NCBI GenBank assembly: GCA_946699065.1
Contig: CAMPDV010000444.1
Location: 62,001 to 126,000, forward strand
Length of the DNA: 64,000 nt
Direction: 5' to 3'
DNA from: Loxodes magnus
Taxonomy: Eukaryota > Ciliophora > Karyorelictea > Loxodida > Loxodidae
Positions 1 through 13,200 of this stretch are shown here, in pieces. The notes beneath the pieces are model-generated. The model searched no databases, was not told the DNA's origin, and saw only the letters and a list, made by a program, of their open reading frames with translations. Made by a program: the position numbers and the translations under genes. The stretch's first letter is position 1. Each line of letters starts with the position of its first letter.

Positions 1-324
1 TTAAAGTCTGCAGTTTTAATAGTTGGCCAGCAATATATTAATCAGACTTATTTTGAGAACTAGATTAGAGTTCTTAAGACGAACGGAGTCTTAACTATAA
101 GTTCTTATTTCAGTCTTTTTACTTCTTCAGCTTTTTGATACTTAGACTTCATTTGAGAACTAGATCAGAGATTTCAAGTATTTCGTAGTCATAACTCAAC
201 TTCTATTTCAGATTTTTCAGCTTTATTAATACTTAGACTTGTTTTGAGAGCTAGTTCATAGATCTCACGCTGAACGGAATTTTGCTCTAAAGTTCTAGTT
301 TCTGCTCTTTTCTAAAGTATTTCT
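1..324. repeat. Satellite array, right end (truncated by window start)
   Basis: Three or so degenerate copies of a roughly 100-bp unit with recurring pieces such as GAGAACTAGATCAGAG and TTTCAGTCTTTTTACTTC. The stretch is closely similar to the last part of the 10290-13405 array, including its terminal segment ending TAAAGTATTTCTA, after which the two loci diverge abruptly. It directly abuts repeat block R1. Confidence 0.85.
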
Positions 325-1422
325 ACTAGAAGTTATTTTGTTTCAAGATAGTATTTTACTGTTAGAGCATTCTCTCTCGTTATATCTCTTGATCCTCTAT
401 TTCTTGCTAGTTATGAGATATTTGTTCTCTTAAGCCATTCAACACCAAATCCTACTCTTTAATAACTTAAAGTAACTTTTAGATTTATTCTTTACTTTCC
501 TTATTAACACTCTCATAATATTAAGCCTACAACTAACTCTCCTTTCATAAAAGTTATATAGTTCTTTAAAAGGATTATATCTATACTCTCTATCTAGCAT
601 GCAATTCCTATTCTAAACCAAACTAACTCCCTTTCATCATCTTTTAAAAAACTTAAGCTTCCATATTCTAAGGTATAAGAATAGCTTAATATTAAGAATA
701 TTTTTATTCTTCATTTATTTGATTTTCTTAAAGCTATACTTCCAATCTCTCTAATTAATTCTTCTTTACTATATAGTGGTCTATTACATTTATCCGATAC
801 TCTCTACTTACTTACTCATCTCAAAAATATTATTTTAACTTATTTCCTACCTACTCTATTCGCCTTTCTCCTATACTCTTATCACCAACTCCTCACATGC
901 TTACTCTAAACTTCTCTTGATATTATCATAGATCTATACTATATATTTTATATTTATCATATAATCTTAAGCCAACTACATTTATCATTAGCCTAAGACA
1001 GAAGAATATTGATTCAACCTCTCTTTCATAGCACTCAAAGTCATTTACATTCGAACTTACATAATAGGAACGATTTCCTCTTATCTACCACATTGATGCT
1101 TCTTATGAGAATTCCATTGGCATTTTTCACATATTAATATACTGTCACTCAGACAATAAAAAGCTAGAATCTCATTATGCTCTTAACATATATTCAGTAA
1201 GTTTTATTTTGACTCCTCTTAAAGATGTGAAACCTCCATTTCTAATTTTTCAATTGGTCTATAAGTGATGATGTTGTGCTTTTTACAATTAAACATCTAT
1301 TAGATTTTGTAGAAGCTTTTCAAACATCTCTCACAAAGAATACATCCACAATCCAACTTTCTAGGCTTTCTAAACTCTTAGTTGAAGTCTTTTTCGCAAG
1401 CTTCGCATTTAGATGGTAGCAT
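325..1422 (-). pseudogene. TRIM-like RING/B-box/coiled-coil gene, truncated and frameshifted copy
   Basis: Starts at the ATG whose complement is 1420-1422. The N-terminus shows a RING-type cysteine series (KCEAC, then CGCILCERC, then a Cys/His pair), followed by a B-box pattern (CQEHN ... FYC ... CEKC ... H ... H) and then a long Gln/Glu-rich region expected to be coiled coil. This order is that of TRIM E3 ubiquitin ligases; activity is inferred only. Compared with the copy at 56939-58731 it lacks 10 nt near 768. That throws the coiled-coil part out of frame, and the coding continuation is lost where R1 meets the satellite. I therefore call it a pseudogene. The first roughly 215 codons remain open and nearly identical to the other copy. 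Confidence 0.75.
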
Positions 1423-2350
1423 TTTATTTTTGAATAGACTAAAAAGAAAGTAATTTTTGGTTTTAAGAGATTTAGATATGAAACTAAATAATAATCCTTT
1501 TAATTACTTATAACTTAATAAATAGAAGAATAATTACTATTAAAATTAAAATATAAAATGGAAGAATTTTCCCTCTAAAATTTTAGATAATTTATAAATA
1601 ATAAATATTAAGCCACAACTAAATATTTAATATAATCTTACAAACATGTAACATACTAATATATTAGTCAATTTTACATCACTACATTACTATATTTTAT
1701 TTCAATAACTCACTATCATTTATGCTAAATCAACCTAATAACCAAATATATTATCTAAAACATATACAAATATTTCAGCCAATTACTATTTAAATCCTAT
1801 TTTTAATACCCTATACATCTCAACCTAATATACAAAATCTACAATATTATATAACCACCAACTCATCAAAAACTACTTCCTACATATTTACAGTCATCTC
1901 TGAAAACGCAAATTAAACAAATTAATTATGCAAATAAACCTACAACTTTATATCACCAAACTAGTAAACATAAAAATAAATTAGAATAGTTGCAAAATAC
2001 CTAAATTACCTAGTACATAACTAAATTAATACGCTTTACACAATATCAAAGAAAGATATCATCATTACAGAATCTTAAATTAACCTATAATTACATCCAA
2101 GACTTCTCGTTTATCACCTAAAAGTAACTGAGAAACCTGATAGTTAATCATAACTAAGTTTAGCAAGTTTTCTGAAATGCTGATCTCTTAAAGTTGCTAG
2201 AAATTGATATTTCCTGAAATTAGTATAAACCTTGACTTTCCTTTAAAAAATAGACTTGCAATAGAACCTCTTTAATCGTAAATATTACCCATACTTAGAG
2301 TAGATACTAAAGCTCTAAGAATAGGTTAAGAGTTACTGATATTAGAAAAG

Positions 2351-5037
2351 TATGAGTAACAGAATAAAAAGCAAAAATATAAAGCAGCTAGCTAAAGGAA
2401 TAAGGAAGAGAGATTATTATAAAATAGCATGGAAAAATAGAAACCTTAGATTGTTTTTATGTTCATGAAAAATACCAAAAATTACAGTTAAACTAGCAGG
2501 TTGGATAGATTGCTGGTCTTCTAGGTGGGAAAAGTGAAATAACAAGTTATTAAGAAAGCTCATATGAAGAAATTAAAATACCTTTAAAAATGATTATAGG
2601 TATTTTAAAAAAATGCTATTACCTCTAAAAGTAGAATATCAAGGTAAATTCTGGAGAAGTGCAAAATTCTTCTTAATTTCCTACATATTAGCTAAGATAC
2701 ATTTCATCCATAAAAATCTGCATCTCACCTTATATTTATTAAGAATAAAAAAGTATTATAATCTCTATAGCTACATGTATGAAAAAGCTTTATCATTATC
2801 ATAGCTGAGAAACAGAAATAAACAAACTTAAGAATAGCACGAAATAGCAGCTCTAAAGTAAGAAGAAGAGCTCAGTGGAAAAAAGGTAATCCATTCGACA
2901 TTTCTGAAAATACTTCAAGGAATTAAAGTTATTCAGATTAGTCTAAATCTTAATTTCAGGGATTAATTGAAAGTACTAGTAATCAATAAAGTAGAAGCAG
3001 GTTTATTAATCAAGGAGTCTAAACTTAAGTATTTTTTAATGGCTATTTAAGATGAAAAATAGTCATCAAGAAGTAGAATTCTAAACAGATGTTTAACAGA
3101 AAATATTTAAAAAACTTAAAAAAGATCTGCTGCCTTTTTTATCTTCAGGCGGATATTTAAATCAAGGAAAGATATATTTCTGATAAACTTTCGGAGCAGA
3201 GAAATTTAAATGTACTCAACAGTTTTTTCAATCATGAAAAATAAATTAAGATACAGTAAATGAGTAAAAATAACTGAAAGTTAGTAAGGCAAAACAGTTA
3301 AAAATAAGGGAAATAAACGCTGCTATCCTTGGAGAAATAACTAACTGAAGTCTTTAAAGTTTGTCTGAAATTAACGAGTCATTAAAGAAATTAATTTTAT
3401 AAGGGTAATATGGAGAGGTGACCAAAATGCTGTAAGTAAATAGAAGCATCTTGAGGATAAATTTTTATCTCCCTTCAATTTTCCCCGCTTTCTATCTTCA
3501 GATCTGCTCAAAGATACTAGATAAAGTAAAATGATAAATTTAGTAAAATGCAAGAATGATCAAGATATGAGCGACAGGTGGAACAGTAATCTAAGTAAAA
3601 GCGAAAAATAGTAAAATTAAATTAGTCTAAAGGATAAAAAAAGCCAGGCTACTCAAAAAATTTCTAATTAAAAAAACTTACAAATCCAATCTAATTTAGA
3701 AAGCTATTTAAGCTCTAATTTGCAAAGATAATAAGTAAGCAGAAAAGCCTCAAGTTTTAAAAAATCTACTATAATACTAGAATAAAAAGGAATCAAGCGA
3801 CGCCAAATAATTATAAGAATTTAGATAATAAATCCGTTCCTCCTACTAACTTGAGCTAAGCATCTTAGAAATCAGTGTTATCTACAAAGAAGAAAAGTGT
3901 AATAGATTAAAAAAATGATAACAAAAAAGAGGTTAATAGTAGAACTTAGCTCAATAATATAAAATCAAACAAAAAAAGCCTAAATGCAAAGTTCCTAGTT
4001 TACCTATATCAGATAAAACTCCAAAAATCTGAAGCTATAAAGGATCAACAAATCACTTTAAAAGAAACTTCAGTGTCTAGAAAAATATCTAAAGGATATT
4101 GACTAAACGACGAAAGTAAGTACTTATACAGAAAGTACTAGAAAAGATTAAATTATTGAAGAAAAAATTAAAAAGCAGTTTTTTAAATAAAGGAAATTGA
4201 GATAATCTGCCAAGGAAAAAGGAAATAAAAGGGAAAAGAGCTGTCAAGGCCAAAGAGTAACATGTAAAAGAGTTTATATTAATCTGATTATTAATTCTAA
4301 AATTAATATGTAAAGATATTTTAGAACTTTTTAAGATAGAAACAAAGTGACGATTACCATAATCATTTTGAAAGTCCGAAAAAAGAGATTAAACTAGTTC
4401 ACTCAGCAAAAAAAGAACCAAAGAAGATTTTAAACTCAGAGATACTTTTGAATAAAAGTGTTAACAGTTAGAATGAAAGGTAAAGTGATTTCAATAAGCA
4501 CGATAATCTAATAGAACTACTCATCAAATTTATAGAACATAATAAAACCTAATTCATGGACCAAAACGTGCTTAGACTAGAAAGATAATTTCTCATTCTT
4601 AAAAGCTTAGGAATGAGTTAACCTAAATCTGAATAGCCATTTTCTTGACATCAATACATCAGACATATTTCACTTCAATTACTTCTTCAATCGGATTATT
4701 AACTCCTTTCGTAAATCTCTCACTTTTTTATATGCAAAGCAAAATTCTTCCCTCTTTTATATTGAGTAAAGAAATAATAAAATCGTTGATCTCTTTAGCA
4801 GCAATTCTGTTAGGACCGAATTTTAAGTAATAGTAAGAAAAAACTTTATTTTTTAGCCTGAGATAACAAAGTTTTGGATGAAACTCTAAATATTAAGTAT
4901 TTAACTATGAAATTAAGCTTAGCAGGATTATAAAAACTTACGTTTATAAACTATATAGACTGATTAATAAAAACGCCAGCTTAATTTGCTTCTGTTTAGT
5001 GAAAATCCCTGTACATTTGAACAAATAATAAGCTCCT
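2351..5037 (+). pseudogene. Coding-like, purine-rich stretch; unrecognised, probably decayed
   Basis: The plus strand is purine-rich and, read with TAA/TAG as Gln, gives Lys/Ser/Gln/Asn-rich protein that looks coding in at least two alternating frames from an ATG at 2351. Near 2690 a phrase IHFIHKNLH resembles the catalytic-loop spacing of protein kinases, but the other copy (59.65 kb on) changes it to IQENLH, and I see no glycine loop, DFG or APE. Around 3640-4130 one frame reads as a low-complexity Ser/Lys/Gln region. Small indels between the two copies break the frames. Function unknown; the kinase idea is weak. Confidence 0.35.
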
Positions 5038-6720
5038 GATAAAATTAAAAGCATACTATAAGCCTTTTATTCTATGATAATTATAAGCAAATAATAGAAG
5101 CAAGATATAACTTGATTGCAATAGGCATAGCTAGCATTTCTTAGTGTATCGAATTAGAAAATTCTTAAATTTAAGAGCTTTAACCAAATAATCACACCTA
5201 GAAATATGAGAAAATGGCCCAATATGTTGAGTATTTTGTTAAGGTCTAGCATCATTTAATCTTCCATGAGAAGAATTTAATCCCGTACTTCTGAATCTAC
5301 TTACTTTGATAGTATATAGAATAAACTCAGTTTCGTTCTTTTATATCTTTAAAGAATGACAAACTCTAAATAAAATAGACATACTTCTTATTTGTAGGTT
5401 CAATAGTTCTTTCTAAAATCTTTATTATAACTGTAGGTTTTAGGTAACTTACCATCTTCTATTTTTTTAATTTACTTGGCAATTTAGAATCTACCTTTTC
5501 TTTAGTTCCTATCTTGATATAGAAGATCTTATTTAAAAAGAAATGCATTTTAATATTTTTGGAGTTAATATGCAAATAAAGCAATGGCTAATATCGAGCA
5601 AAAATCTTAAAGCTAAAAAACAGTATTTTAAGGGATATTTTTGATGATATGGTTTTACTTTTGGTTAGCAATTTGAGTGGCTATATTGGTAGTAATATTG
5701 GAAGTAATTTTAATTTTGTTAGAATTCTTCAGTTGATTACTCGGTATTAGTGTAGGTTTGATATAGTTAAAAGGAGGTATTAATTTGGTTTAAGTGTAGA
5801 TAGTTTAGTTTAATTTTAGATAGTATTGAATTATTGGAATAGGAAGTAATGAAAATTGGTTATTATTGGTATTTTACTTATAATAACTATAAAATAGCTT
5901 TATAAGATTAATTAAAATATGCTTTAGACCTATCATTCTATATGGTATTAAATGTTGTAATATTTATTCAATACCCCATTAGTAACCTTCTACTCTTTAT
6001 TCTCCTAATACATTTTCTACTTTTAATCATACATTTATTCTAGCCTTTAAAATATCATCCAATCCTTACAGTATTAATAATTAAGAGCTTTTAACTCAAG
6101 ACATATTTATCTTATCTCTAACGATATTCCTTATCTATTAGCATTACAGAACTCTCCTAAAAGAGTTGCTTCATTTCTTATATAATACTAAGTTTCTTCT
6201 AGGTATTGAAGTTCTCTCACTTTGAAACAAAAAGTTATCTTTTAATCTTCAATTGAGCTTGCTTTCAGACTCGTTTATTAAGCTAGATATGAGATAAAAT
6301 TGCTGATCTCTTTTATATAATCTGAGTTGAGATTTTTTTTCCAGATTTTCCCATTTCCCGATGGGAAGAACTCCTTCGCTTGCTACTTCAGTTGTTATTA
6401 GTTAACATTTTTCCAGATATTTATTCTTATTTCTTTCTATTGAGGACATTTCCGTCATAAATGTCAAGTGCTGTTGCAAATGTAGCATCTTTTTCTTGCT
6501 CTAGGAAATGGCCTTCCCGTTTCTTTATTTCGATTGGAGTTCCTTATGAAGGCTTCTACAGGTTTTCTTCTATTAATTTAAGTCTAGAATCTAATTTTGC
6601 TCAGTTTTTCTTGTCTTACTCTTGCATTATTCAAATATTATTCTCTAAACTTGTCATTTGCTCATAAACTCCGACTTTAGCTCTTCGGTCTACCATATGG
6701 ACTTCATCATCATCTTATCA
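4900..6720 (-). pseudogene. Coiled-coil and Thr/Gln-rich linker remnant, unrecognised
   Basis: On the minus strand, 6720 to about 6100 reads as Glu/Lys/Leu-rich helix (for example LKLIEENL and EQEKDATFATALDIYD), needing one-base shifts near 6450 and 6220. About 5960-5600 then reads as an Ile/Thr/Asn/Gln-rich linker with strong strand asymmetry (G/T-rich on the plus strand), like the linker of the RING-Kelch genes. Coding texture continues to roughly 4900. The upstream end stops at the R1/C boundary, so any N-terminal domain is missing. The second R1 copy has 5-nt insertions here, which argues for decay. Confidence 0.35.
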
Positions 6721-7419
6721 AATCCTGACTTAATACAAGCATCTCTTTCTCTTGGAAGTTTAATTCCTATTCGAGTTTTTTTATGTCTTTAATAAGTTGA
6801 TAAATCAGCTGTTTCAGACTTGTTTTAAGATCATAGAGAACCGTTGAAAAGTCTAATTTTAAACAGAAGGACAAATTTATAACGCTTTTACTCCATAATT
6901 TATGAATTCAAAAGGATTATCTACAGTGACCACTCCTCTTCTTACAAAAATATCAATATCAGGAATACATTTTACTACATCAGAGTCTTTTCGTAATGCC
7001 AAAGGTCTCAATATTTTTCCTGATACACTGTCATTAAGAGATCTTTACTCTCTAGTAGGGCTCTTCAGAACTTTTAATTTAATTCAAGGATTATTCATAA
7101 TATTTAGCCAGTTCAATTAACCTTCATGTGCTACTAAATAATATATTACACTACTTTTAGACAACTTAAAATTTTAATTATGTAAATTCTACTCTCTTGC
7201 ATCTTTTTCTAAGTTAAAATCGAATATCACAGAAGTAAGTATTAATTTGAATGCTACCTAGAAGACTAAATTTAAAAGGGAAGATTTATCTGCTAAGTAT
7301 AAGGAGACTAGGATTTAATAATCTGAAGAGAAAGTTTCTAAAGATAAATAAATTAACGTGATTCTACCTTTATTGGTTCACCCACGATTAATAAAAAAAC
7401 CAAATTTTGTTGTTAAAAT

Positions 7420-7745
7420 AGTCTAGAAATATTTCTGGCTTCGTCTGATCTCTTTGGTCACTTTTGTCTCAGTTTTTTAAATAAAAATTTATTACCTTTA
7501 CTCTCAAAATTATTGTATTTCTTTCTGAAGGCTAAAGTTAAAAGAGAATAGAATAAAATCTAATTCTTGTGCCAAATTTCACAATCTAATTTAATTTTAT
7601 ACTTAAAGATATAATTTGTCTCAGTCATGTCTTCAGGTTTTTCCAATTCCCGACCTGATTAACGACATAGAGGCAAAATTACTTTGAGACTTGGACTTCA
7701 GCACCCTAGTTAGATTCTGGTACCGATCGAGAGAACCCTCAATGG
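7420..7745 (-). pseudogene. Decayed tail of zinc-finger gene (paralogue of 44369-44800)
   Basis: Minus-strand translation gives a phrase beginning EGSLDRYQNLTRVLKSKSQ that aligns with EGFSLSIEDLTRALISRSK of the gene at 44.4-44.8 kb. Downstream DNA also matches in order (the GTCTGATCTCTTTGGTCA area). The cysteine-rich part that precedes this in the paralogue is absent; instead an A/C-rich stretch lies upstream. Read as a truncated, degenerate copy that travels with block C. Confidence 0.55.
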
Positions 7746-8299
7746 CCTGATTTGATATATGTGTATAGGAAAGTTTAGTAGTTGGTATTAAAGTATGTAT
7801 TTTAGAGTGTATGATAGTAATAATGACTTGTATTTAGATATAGGTTAATGATAATTTGATTATAGTTTTGATTAGATAAATAGTAATCTGTACTTGTATA
7901 ATTTAAATATAAGGATATATTAAAGATAGTTTTTTGACATTGTTGAATATGTTTTGGTATGTTATAAGCTGTATGTTAGTATCTGAATAATGATAATATT
8001 TGAATAATAGATTTTTAAAGATGTTTAGATAAAATTTGATTCTTTATTTATTTCAGCTTTAAAAAGAGCTAGTAAGGAAAATAATCTTTATTGTCAACTA
8101 TATAGCTATAACTACATTACCATATCAACATCATATATACACTTAAACATACAAAAAAACTTATAAAAATACAACATTAATAAGTATAGATTAACCATAT
8201 TAATAAGTAGTAACATATTTACTATAGATATTTAAACTACTTACATATAAAACTATATTTATTATCAATAATATTAATCATATCAATATTATTATTATC

Positions 8300-9745
8300 T
8301 CAGTTATCCCCTTTAACACTTCTATAACTCAACTTTTCTAAATCAATCCTCATTATTGAAACTCTTTCCTATTCTATAGCAAAAACATATCCATAGATAC
8401 CTCTTATTTTCATCTCCGTTAAAGCAAAGACATCTTTAAAAATTTAACTTTATTGCCATTATTATTTGTTTCTTTTATATATTCTTCTTGAATATTCGTT
8501 CGTAAATGGATTTTTTCAACCTCCGATTACGACAAAAGGTTCTAAAGAAACTATAGGAAAAGCAACAGCTTCAGGAAGATTCAAATTTTACTTACTCCAT
8601 CTATCATTCTATATGTTATACTTTCATATATCTTTTAAAGTTTATCCTTTCTAATTTACACCTCCAATTGAATAAATATTTTATTCATCTTTATCTACTA
8701 CTAAAGTTTACCAAACTATTTAAAATGGAAATTAAGAGCATTTTTATCATTTACTTTAGTTTCCTATCTTTAACTTTTCTACTGATTATAAAGGTTGATT
8801 TATACTAGTAATTCCTCCAACCACATAAAGATAATTTTAAGCTACTGCTAATCCAAATTAATATCTTCCCTCATTTAGATCACTAAGTTTTGTATTATTA
8901 CCTTCGAAATCGAACTATCAAGTTTCTTTTATTCCTTTATTTTAATTTTAGTTATATCCTCCAATTAAATATAACTTATTTTAATATTCTATACTTTAAC
9001 TAAGTACTGGAATTATAATTTAAACTTAGACTTATCGTAATTACTCAGTTTAAATGTTAAATAAACTTAATTTTTAAATTAAGTAATTAAAAAAGTGAAT
9101 ATAGTTAGATTGAATAAACTGTTGCTACTAGGTTAGTTTATGTTAATTAGTCTGTTTAGTGTTTAACTGTTGTTACTTAGTATTGTATTATAGTTTGTTT
9201 CTTATTTGTGTGATATAATTTGAAGTTAATTTAGGGTTTAGTACTAAAGGTGGTTATATAGTGGAATATAGTTAGACTGTTATAGTTTGGATTTGAGTTG
9301 GTTTTAGAAATGAGTAAATAGGGAATTAGGATGATTGTATAATATTTTAGTGTTATTAGTTGTAGTTAATGGTAGTGTATTGGATGATATTAGTATATGG
9401 TATAATGAGAGTATTAGTAATGTTAGATAATTTGGTTGTAATGGTTTTAGATTTTTGCATAATTTACTTCCTTATCTCTTTTAATTTCTATCTAGCATCT
9501 TAAATCTTTTATATGTATTATTAGTTTTAAAATATCATTCTTATTAAATCACTTTCTTAAGGTAAGTCTTCAAATCTAAAATGGAATCCTTTTTAACAAA
9601 TAGGACATTACATTATGCCTTATAATCAGAACTGAGTATTCAAACACAAACCACAGTAAATATGTCCACAAGGTAAGACAGTTGGAAGAGCATTAGTTAA
9701 GTTGTAATCTTCTTAGCAGATTAAGCATTTTGGTAACGCTTACAT
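8300..9745 (-). CDS. RING-Kelch fusion protein, copy 1
   Basis: Uninterrupted 482-codon frame from ATG (complement 9743-9745) to TGA at 8300-8302, with TGA as Trp inside. Residues about 7-60 form a C3HC4 RING: CLIC, then CGHIYCGLC, then CPIC. Residues about 110-245 are a Gln/Asn/Thr/Ile-rich linker. The C-terminal half carries Kelch blades with GG turns (YLIGGY, YVVGGI, YSIGGV, VVIGGW), each followed by a Trp position. RING recruits E2 enzymes and Kelch propellers bind substrates, so a cytoplasmic E3 ubiquitin ligase is a reasonable inference. The last sense TGA lies 72 codons before the stop. A second full-length copy at 33744-35189 supports selection. I place the stop at the TGA following SVKGDN; readthrough as Trp would extend into low-complexity sequence. 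Confidence 0.85.
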
Positions 9746-10289
9746 TTTTATTATTATTTAGATTAAAAAAGCTTATAAAGGTAATTTATAACAGTTACCA
9801 TCAAAAATTATAATTAACCATTATAAATTCAAATATCTATCATTACATACATACTACAATATTAACCTCTTATATCAAGTACCTATCTACAATCCGCACC
9901 AATACATTTTGCTAAATTTAAAAAACCAACCAGCTTTACAACTTAATCACATTTTTTATTATATAAATAACAAAAACATCTCTATCCTAAAATCTTTAAA
10001 AACTACTACGAGCAATGCACTAAAAAAGGGACACAATCTTTAACTAATCTTAATATCAAAAAAAGTAGCTAAGTTAGAACATTTACTAAGACTAAAGCTC
10101 TTTGAAAATCTTTAGAAAGTAGGAAGAAAAGAATGAGAAAAAATAGACAAGAATATGAAGCTCGGAACTGCTAAAAGAGAAAAATTTAACAATTTTTTGG
10201 AAGATAAGAGTTACAACCAAAGACTCATTCCAGCAGAAATGCAAACAAATGAAATTATTTTGCATTTCTCAGAATTCTTAAGTAATAAT

Positions 10290-13200
10290 ATGGCAAAAAG
10301 AATGAGATTGTGAAAATCCTTAGAAAGGGCAGAACGAAGTTTTTATTAAAAGTTCTACTTACAATCTTCTAGGAACTTCAGCTATATCCCTAATGAAACT
10401 CCTTTCGAGAACTAGATCAAAGCTATCAAGCAGAAATTTCTTTAACTAAATGTTCAACCTTAAAATCTTCCACTTTTAAAATTTATTACTAATAATTTAA
10501 GAACTGGATATAAATATGAAACAAATGGAGTTTTTAATCAAAGTTCTTCTTTCAATTTTTAAGTTTATCAACTTTATCCCGACAAAAATATTTAGAACTA
10601 AACACTAGCTCTCAAGTGAAACGGAGTCTATAGAATAAGTTGTGCTTTCATTCTTTAAGTACTTACGCTTATTTGTAACTCAGATGTATTTTGAGAAAAA
10701 GAACAGAGCAGACTAGAAAATGGATTCCAAACTTAAGTTCTTCATAACGTATTGAAGTTCTAAAGCTTATCATCTATCCAGACTCTTTTTGAAAACTTGA
10801 TCAGAGCTCGCAAGGATAACGGATTCAAAACTTAAAGTTCATCCTTCAGTTTTTCAGATTTCAGCACTTTCGATATTGAGATTATACTTTAGATAGCAAT
10901 CGAGCTCTAAAGGATACGAATTCCATACTCGAAGTTCTTCTTAAAGTCTTAAAGTTCATAAGCTTTAACTCTACCCAGATTTTTTTTGAGATTTTGATTA
11001 GAGCTCTCAAGGATAACGGATTCCGAACTTAAAGTTCTTCTTACAGTCTTTTAGTGCTTAGCATTTTCGATTCTCAGTTCAAATTTGGAGAATTTGATCA
11101 GAGCTTTCAAGGATTAACGGCCTCCAAACTTAAAGTTTCTCTTACAGTTTTATAATTCTTAAGCTTTATATCAGCAATTTTTTTGGATAAATTGATCAGA
11201 GTTTTCAAGGATTAACGGATTCCAAACTTAAAGCTCATTTTAAAGTCATTTTGTATTTGAGCACTTTCGATATTCAGATATAACCATAGAAAGAAATCCG
11301 AGCTCGCAGGGATAACGGATTGGAAACTTTAAGTTCTTCTTACAGTCTTTTTGTATTTGAGCTTTACGCTTCTCAGAGCAAATTTGGAGAACTTGATCTG
11401 ACCTCTCGCGGATAACGGATTGCAATCTTAAAGTTCTTCTTAAAGTCTTACAGTTCTATAGCTTAATCTCTACCCAGACTTTTTTGAGAGCAGTATCAGA
11501 GTTCTTAAGGATTAACGGAATCCAAACTTAATTTTCTTTAACAGATTTTTAATATTTCAGCACGCTCGATTCTAAGTTCAAATTTTTAGAACTTGATTAG
11601 AGCTATATACGATTAACGAATTCATAACTTAAGTTTCTCTTACAGATTTTTAATATTTCAGCACTTAAGCTTCTCATTTTAAATTTTTAGAACTTGATCA
11701 GAACTCTCTTTGAAAACTGATTCAAAACTTAAATTTCATCTTACAATCTTATAGTTCTAAGCTTTACATTTATCTGTTTATTTTTGGAGAACTGGATAAG
11801 AGCTTTCAAGGATAATGGCCTCCAAACTTAAAAATTTTCTTACAGTTCTATAGCTTAATCTCTTCCCAGACTTTTTTGAGAGCAGTATCAGAGTTCATAA
11901 GGATTAACGGATTCCAAATTTAAAATTCTTTTTTAATCTTTTACTTCTTCAGCACTTTCGATATTCAGATTGATTACTATTAAATATCAGAGCTCTCAAA
12001 AATAACGGATTCGAATCTCATATTTCTTCTTACAGTCTTGAAGTTCTTAAGCTTACCCTTTTTTGGAGAACTTGATTAGTACTCTCAAGGAAATCCGATT
12101 CCAAACTTAAAGTTCTTCTTTCAGTCTTTTAGTATTTCAGCACTTTCGATATTCAGATTAAATTTGAGTAAAAGATCATAGCTCCTATGTATAACGGATT
12201 CTTTACTTAAAGTCTGTTAACAGTTTTTTAAGTTTATCAGCAATATGTTTGTCAGATTTTTTAGAACTAGTGCCGAACGCACGATTATCTGAGTCTTAAC
12301 TCAAAGATTTATTTCAGTACTTTAACTTAATTAACTTTTTCGATACTTTTAATTTCTGGAACTAGTTCAGATCTCTAAAATATATCGGATTCTTCGCTTA
12401 AAGTCCGTTTTTTAGTTTTTAATTTCTTACCTCTATCATACTCTTTTTATAATTAGATCAGAGCTATTAAGTATTTCCGTTTCTATTCACAAAAATCTTA
12501 ATTCAGTTTTTTAAGATTTTCTTTTAACGTAACTCTGAATTGCTTTATAAACTATTTCAGAACTCAAAAAATATCGGACTCTTCTCTCAGATTTTCTATT
12601 TCCGTAGTTTAACTTCGTCATCTTTTCGATACTCAGACTAATTTTAAGAACTAGATAAGAGCTCTAATGTATGTCTGAGTCTTAACTTAATGTCTGCAGT
12701 TTTAATAGTTGGTCAGCAATATGTTAATCTGACTTATTTTCATACTGTGAAAGGTTCTAAAGAGAATCTTAGTCTTCGCTCATAGTTTTTATATCAGTAT
12801 TTTAACTTCATCAGCTTTTCAATACTCAGATTTATTTAGAGAACTAGATCAGAGTTCTTAAAATGAGTAGATATTAAACTCAAAGTTGTAATTTCAATCT
12901 TTTAACTTCTTCATTTTTTTTATGCTCAGATTTTTTATTTATTTGAGCATGCTCTTAAGTAGAACGGAATCTTACATCAACTTTTACTTTCAAATTTTTC
13001 AGATTTTCAGCTTTATTAATATTTAGACTTATTTTGAGAACTAGATTAGAGCTCTTAAGACGAACGGAGTCTTAATATAAGTTCATCTTTCAGTTTTTTT
13101 AATTTTCGGCTTTAACTCAACTCAGACTTGTTTTGAAAACTAGATCAGAGCACTCGATTATAACTTAGTCTTAACTATAAGTTCTTATTTCAGTCTTTTT

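Larger units (their letters stand above)
325..6808. repeat. Large repeat block R1, copy 1
   Basis: About 6.5 kb that reappears, nearly identical, from 57624 to the window end. Differences are scattered substitutions and small indels (10 nt near 768, 12 nt near 2370, 5-nt steps near 6545 and 6690). The left edge sits exactly at the end of the satellite. The right edge abuts block C. It carries a minus-strand TRIM-like gene fragment, a plus-strand coding-like stretch and a minus-strand coiled-coil remnant. Confidence 0.9.
6809..10290. repeat. Repeat block C, copy 1
   Basis: About 3.5 kb present again at 32258-35765 with high identity over most of its length. It begins near TTTCAGACTTGTTTTAAG and runs into satellite at the right end in both places. 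It contains an intact minus-strand RING-Kelch gene and the decayed tail of a zinc-finger gene. In this copy it follows R1; in the second copy it follows unrelated sequence. Confidence 0.9.

Noticed and set aside
2680..2740. Protein kinase catalytic loop (HKNLH-like)
   Set aside because: The second R1 copy loses the His, and no other kinase motifs are visible in a consistent frame.
3371..3553. 60-codon minus-strand ORF with a hydrophobic start, present in both R1 copies
   Set aside because: It opposes the longer plus-strand coding texture, its changes between copies are mostly amino-acid altering, and its conservation is explained by the repeat itself.
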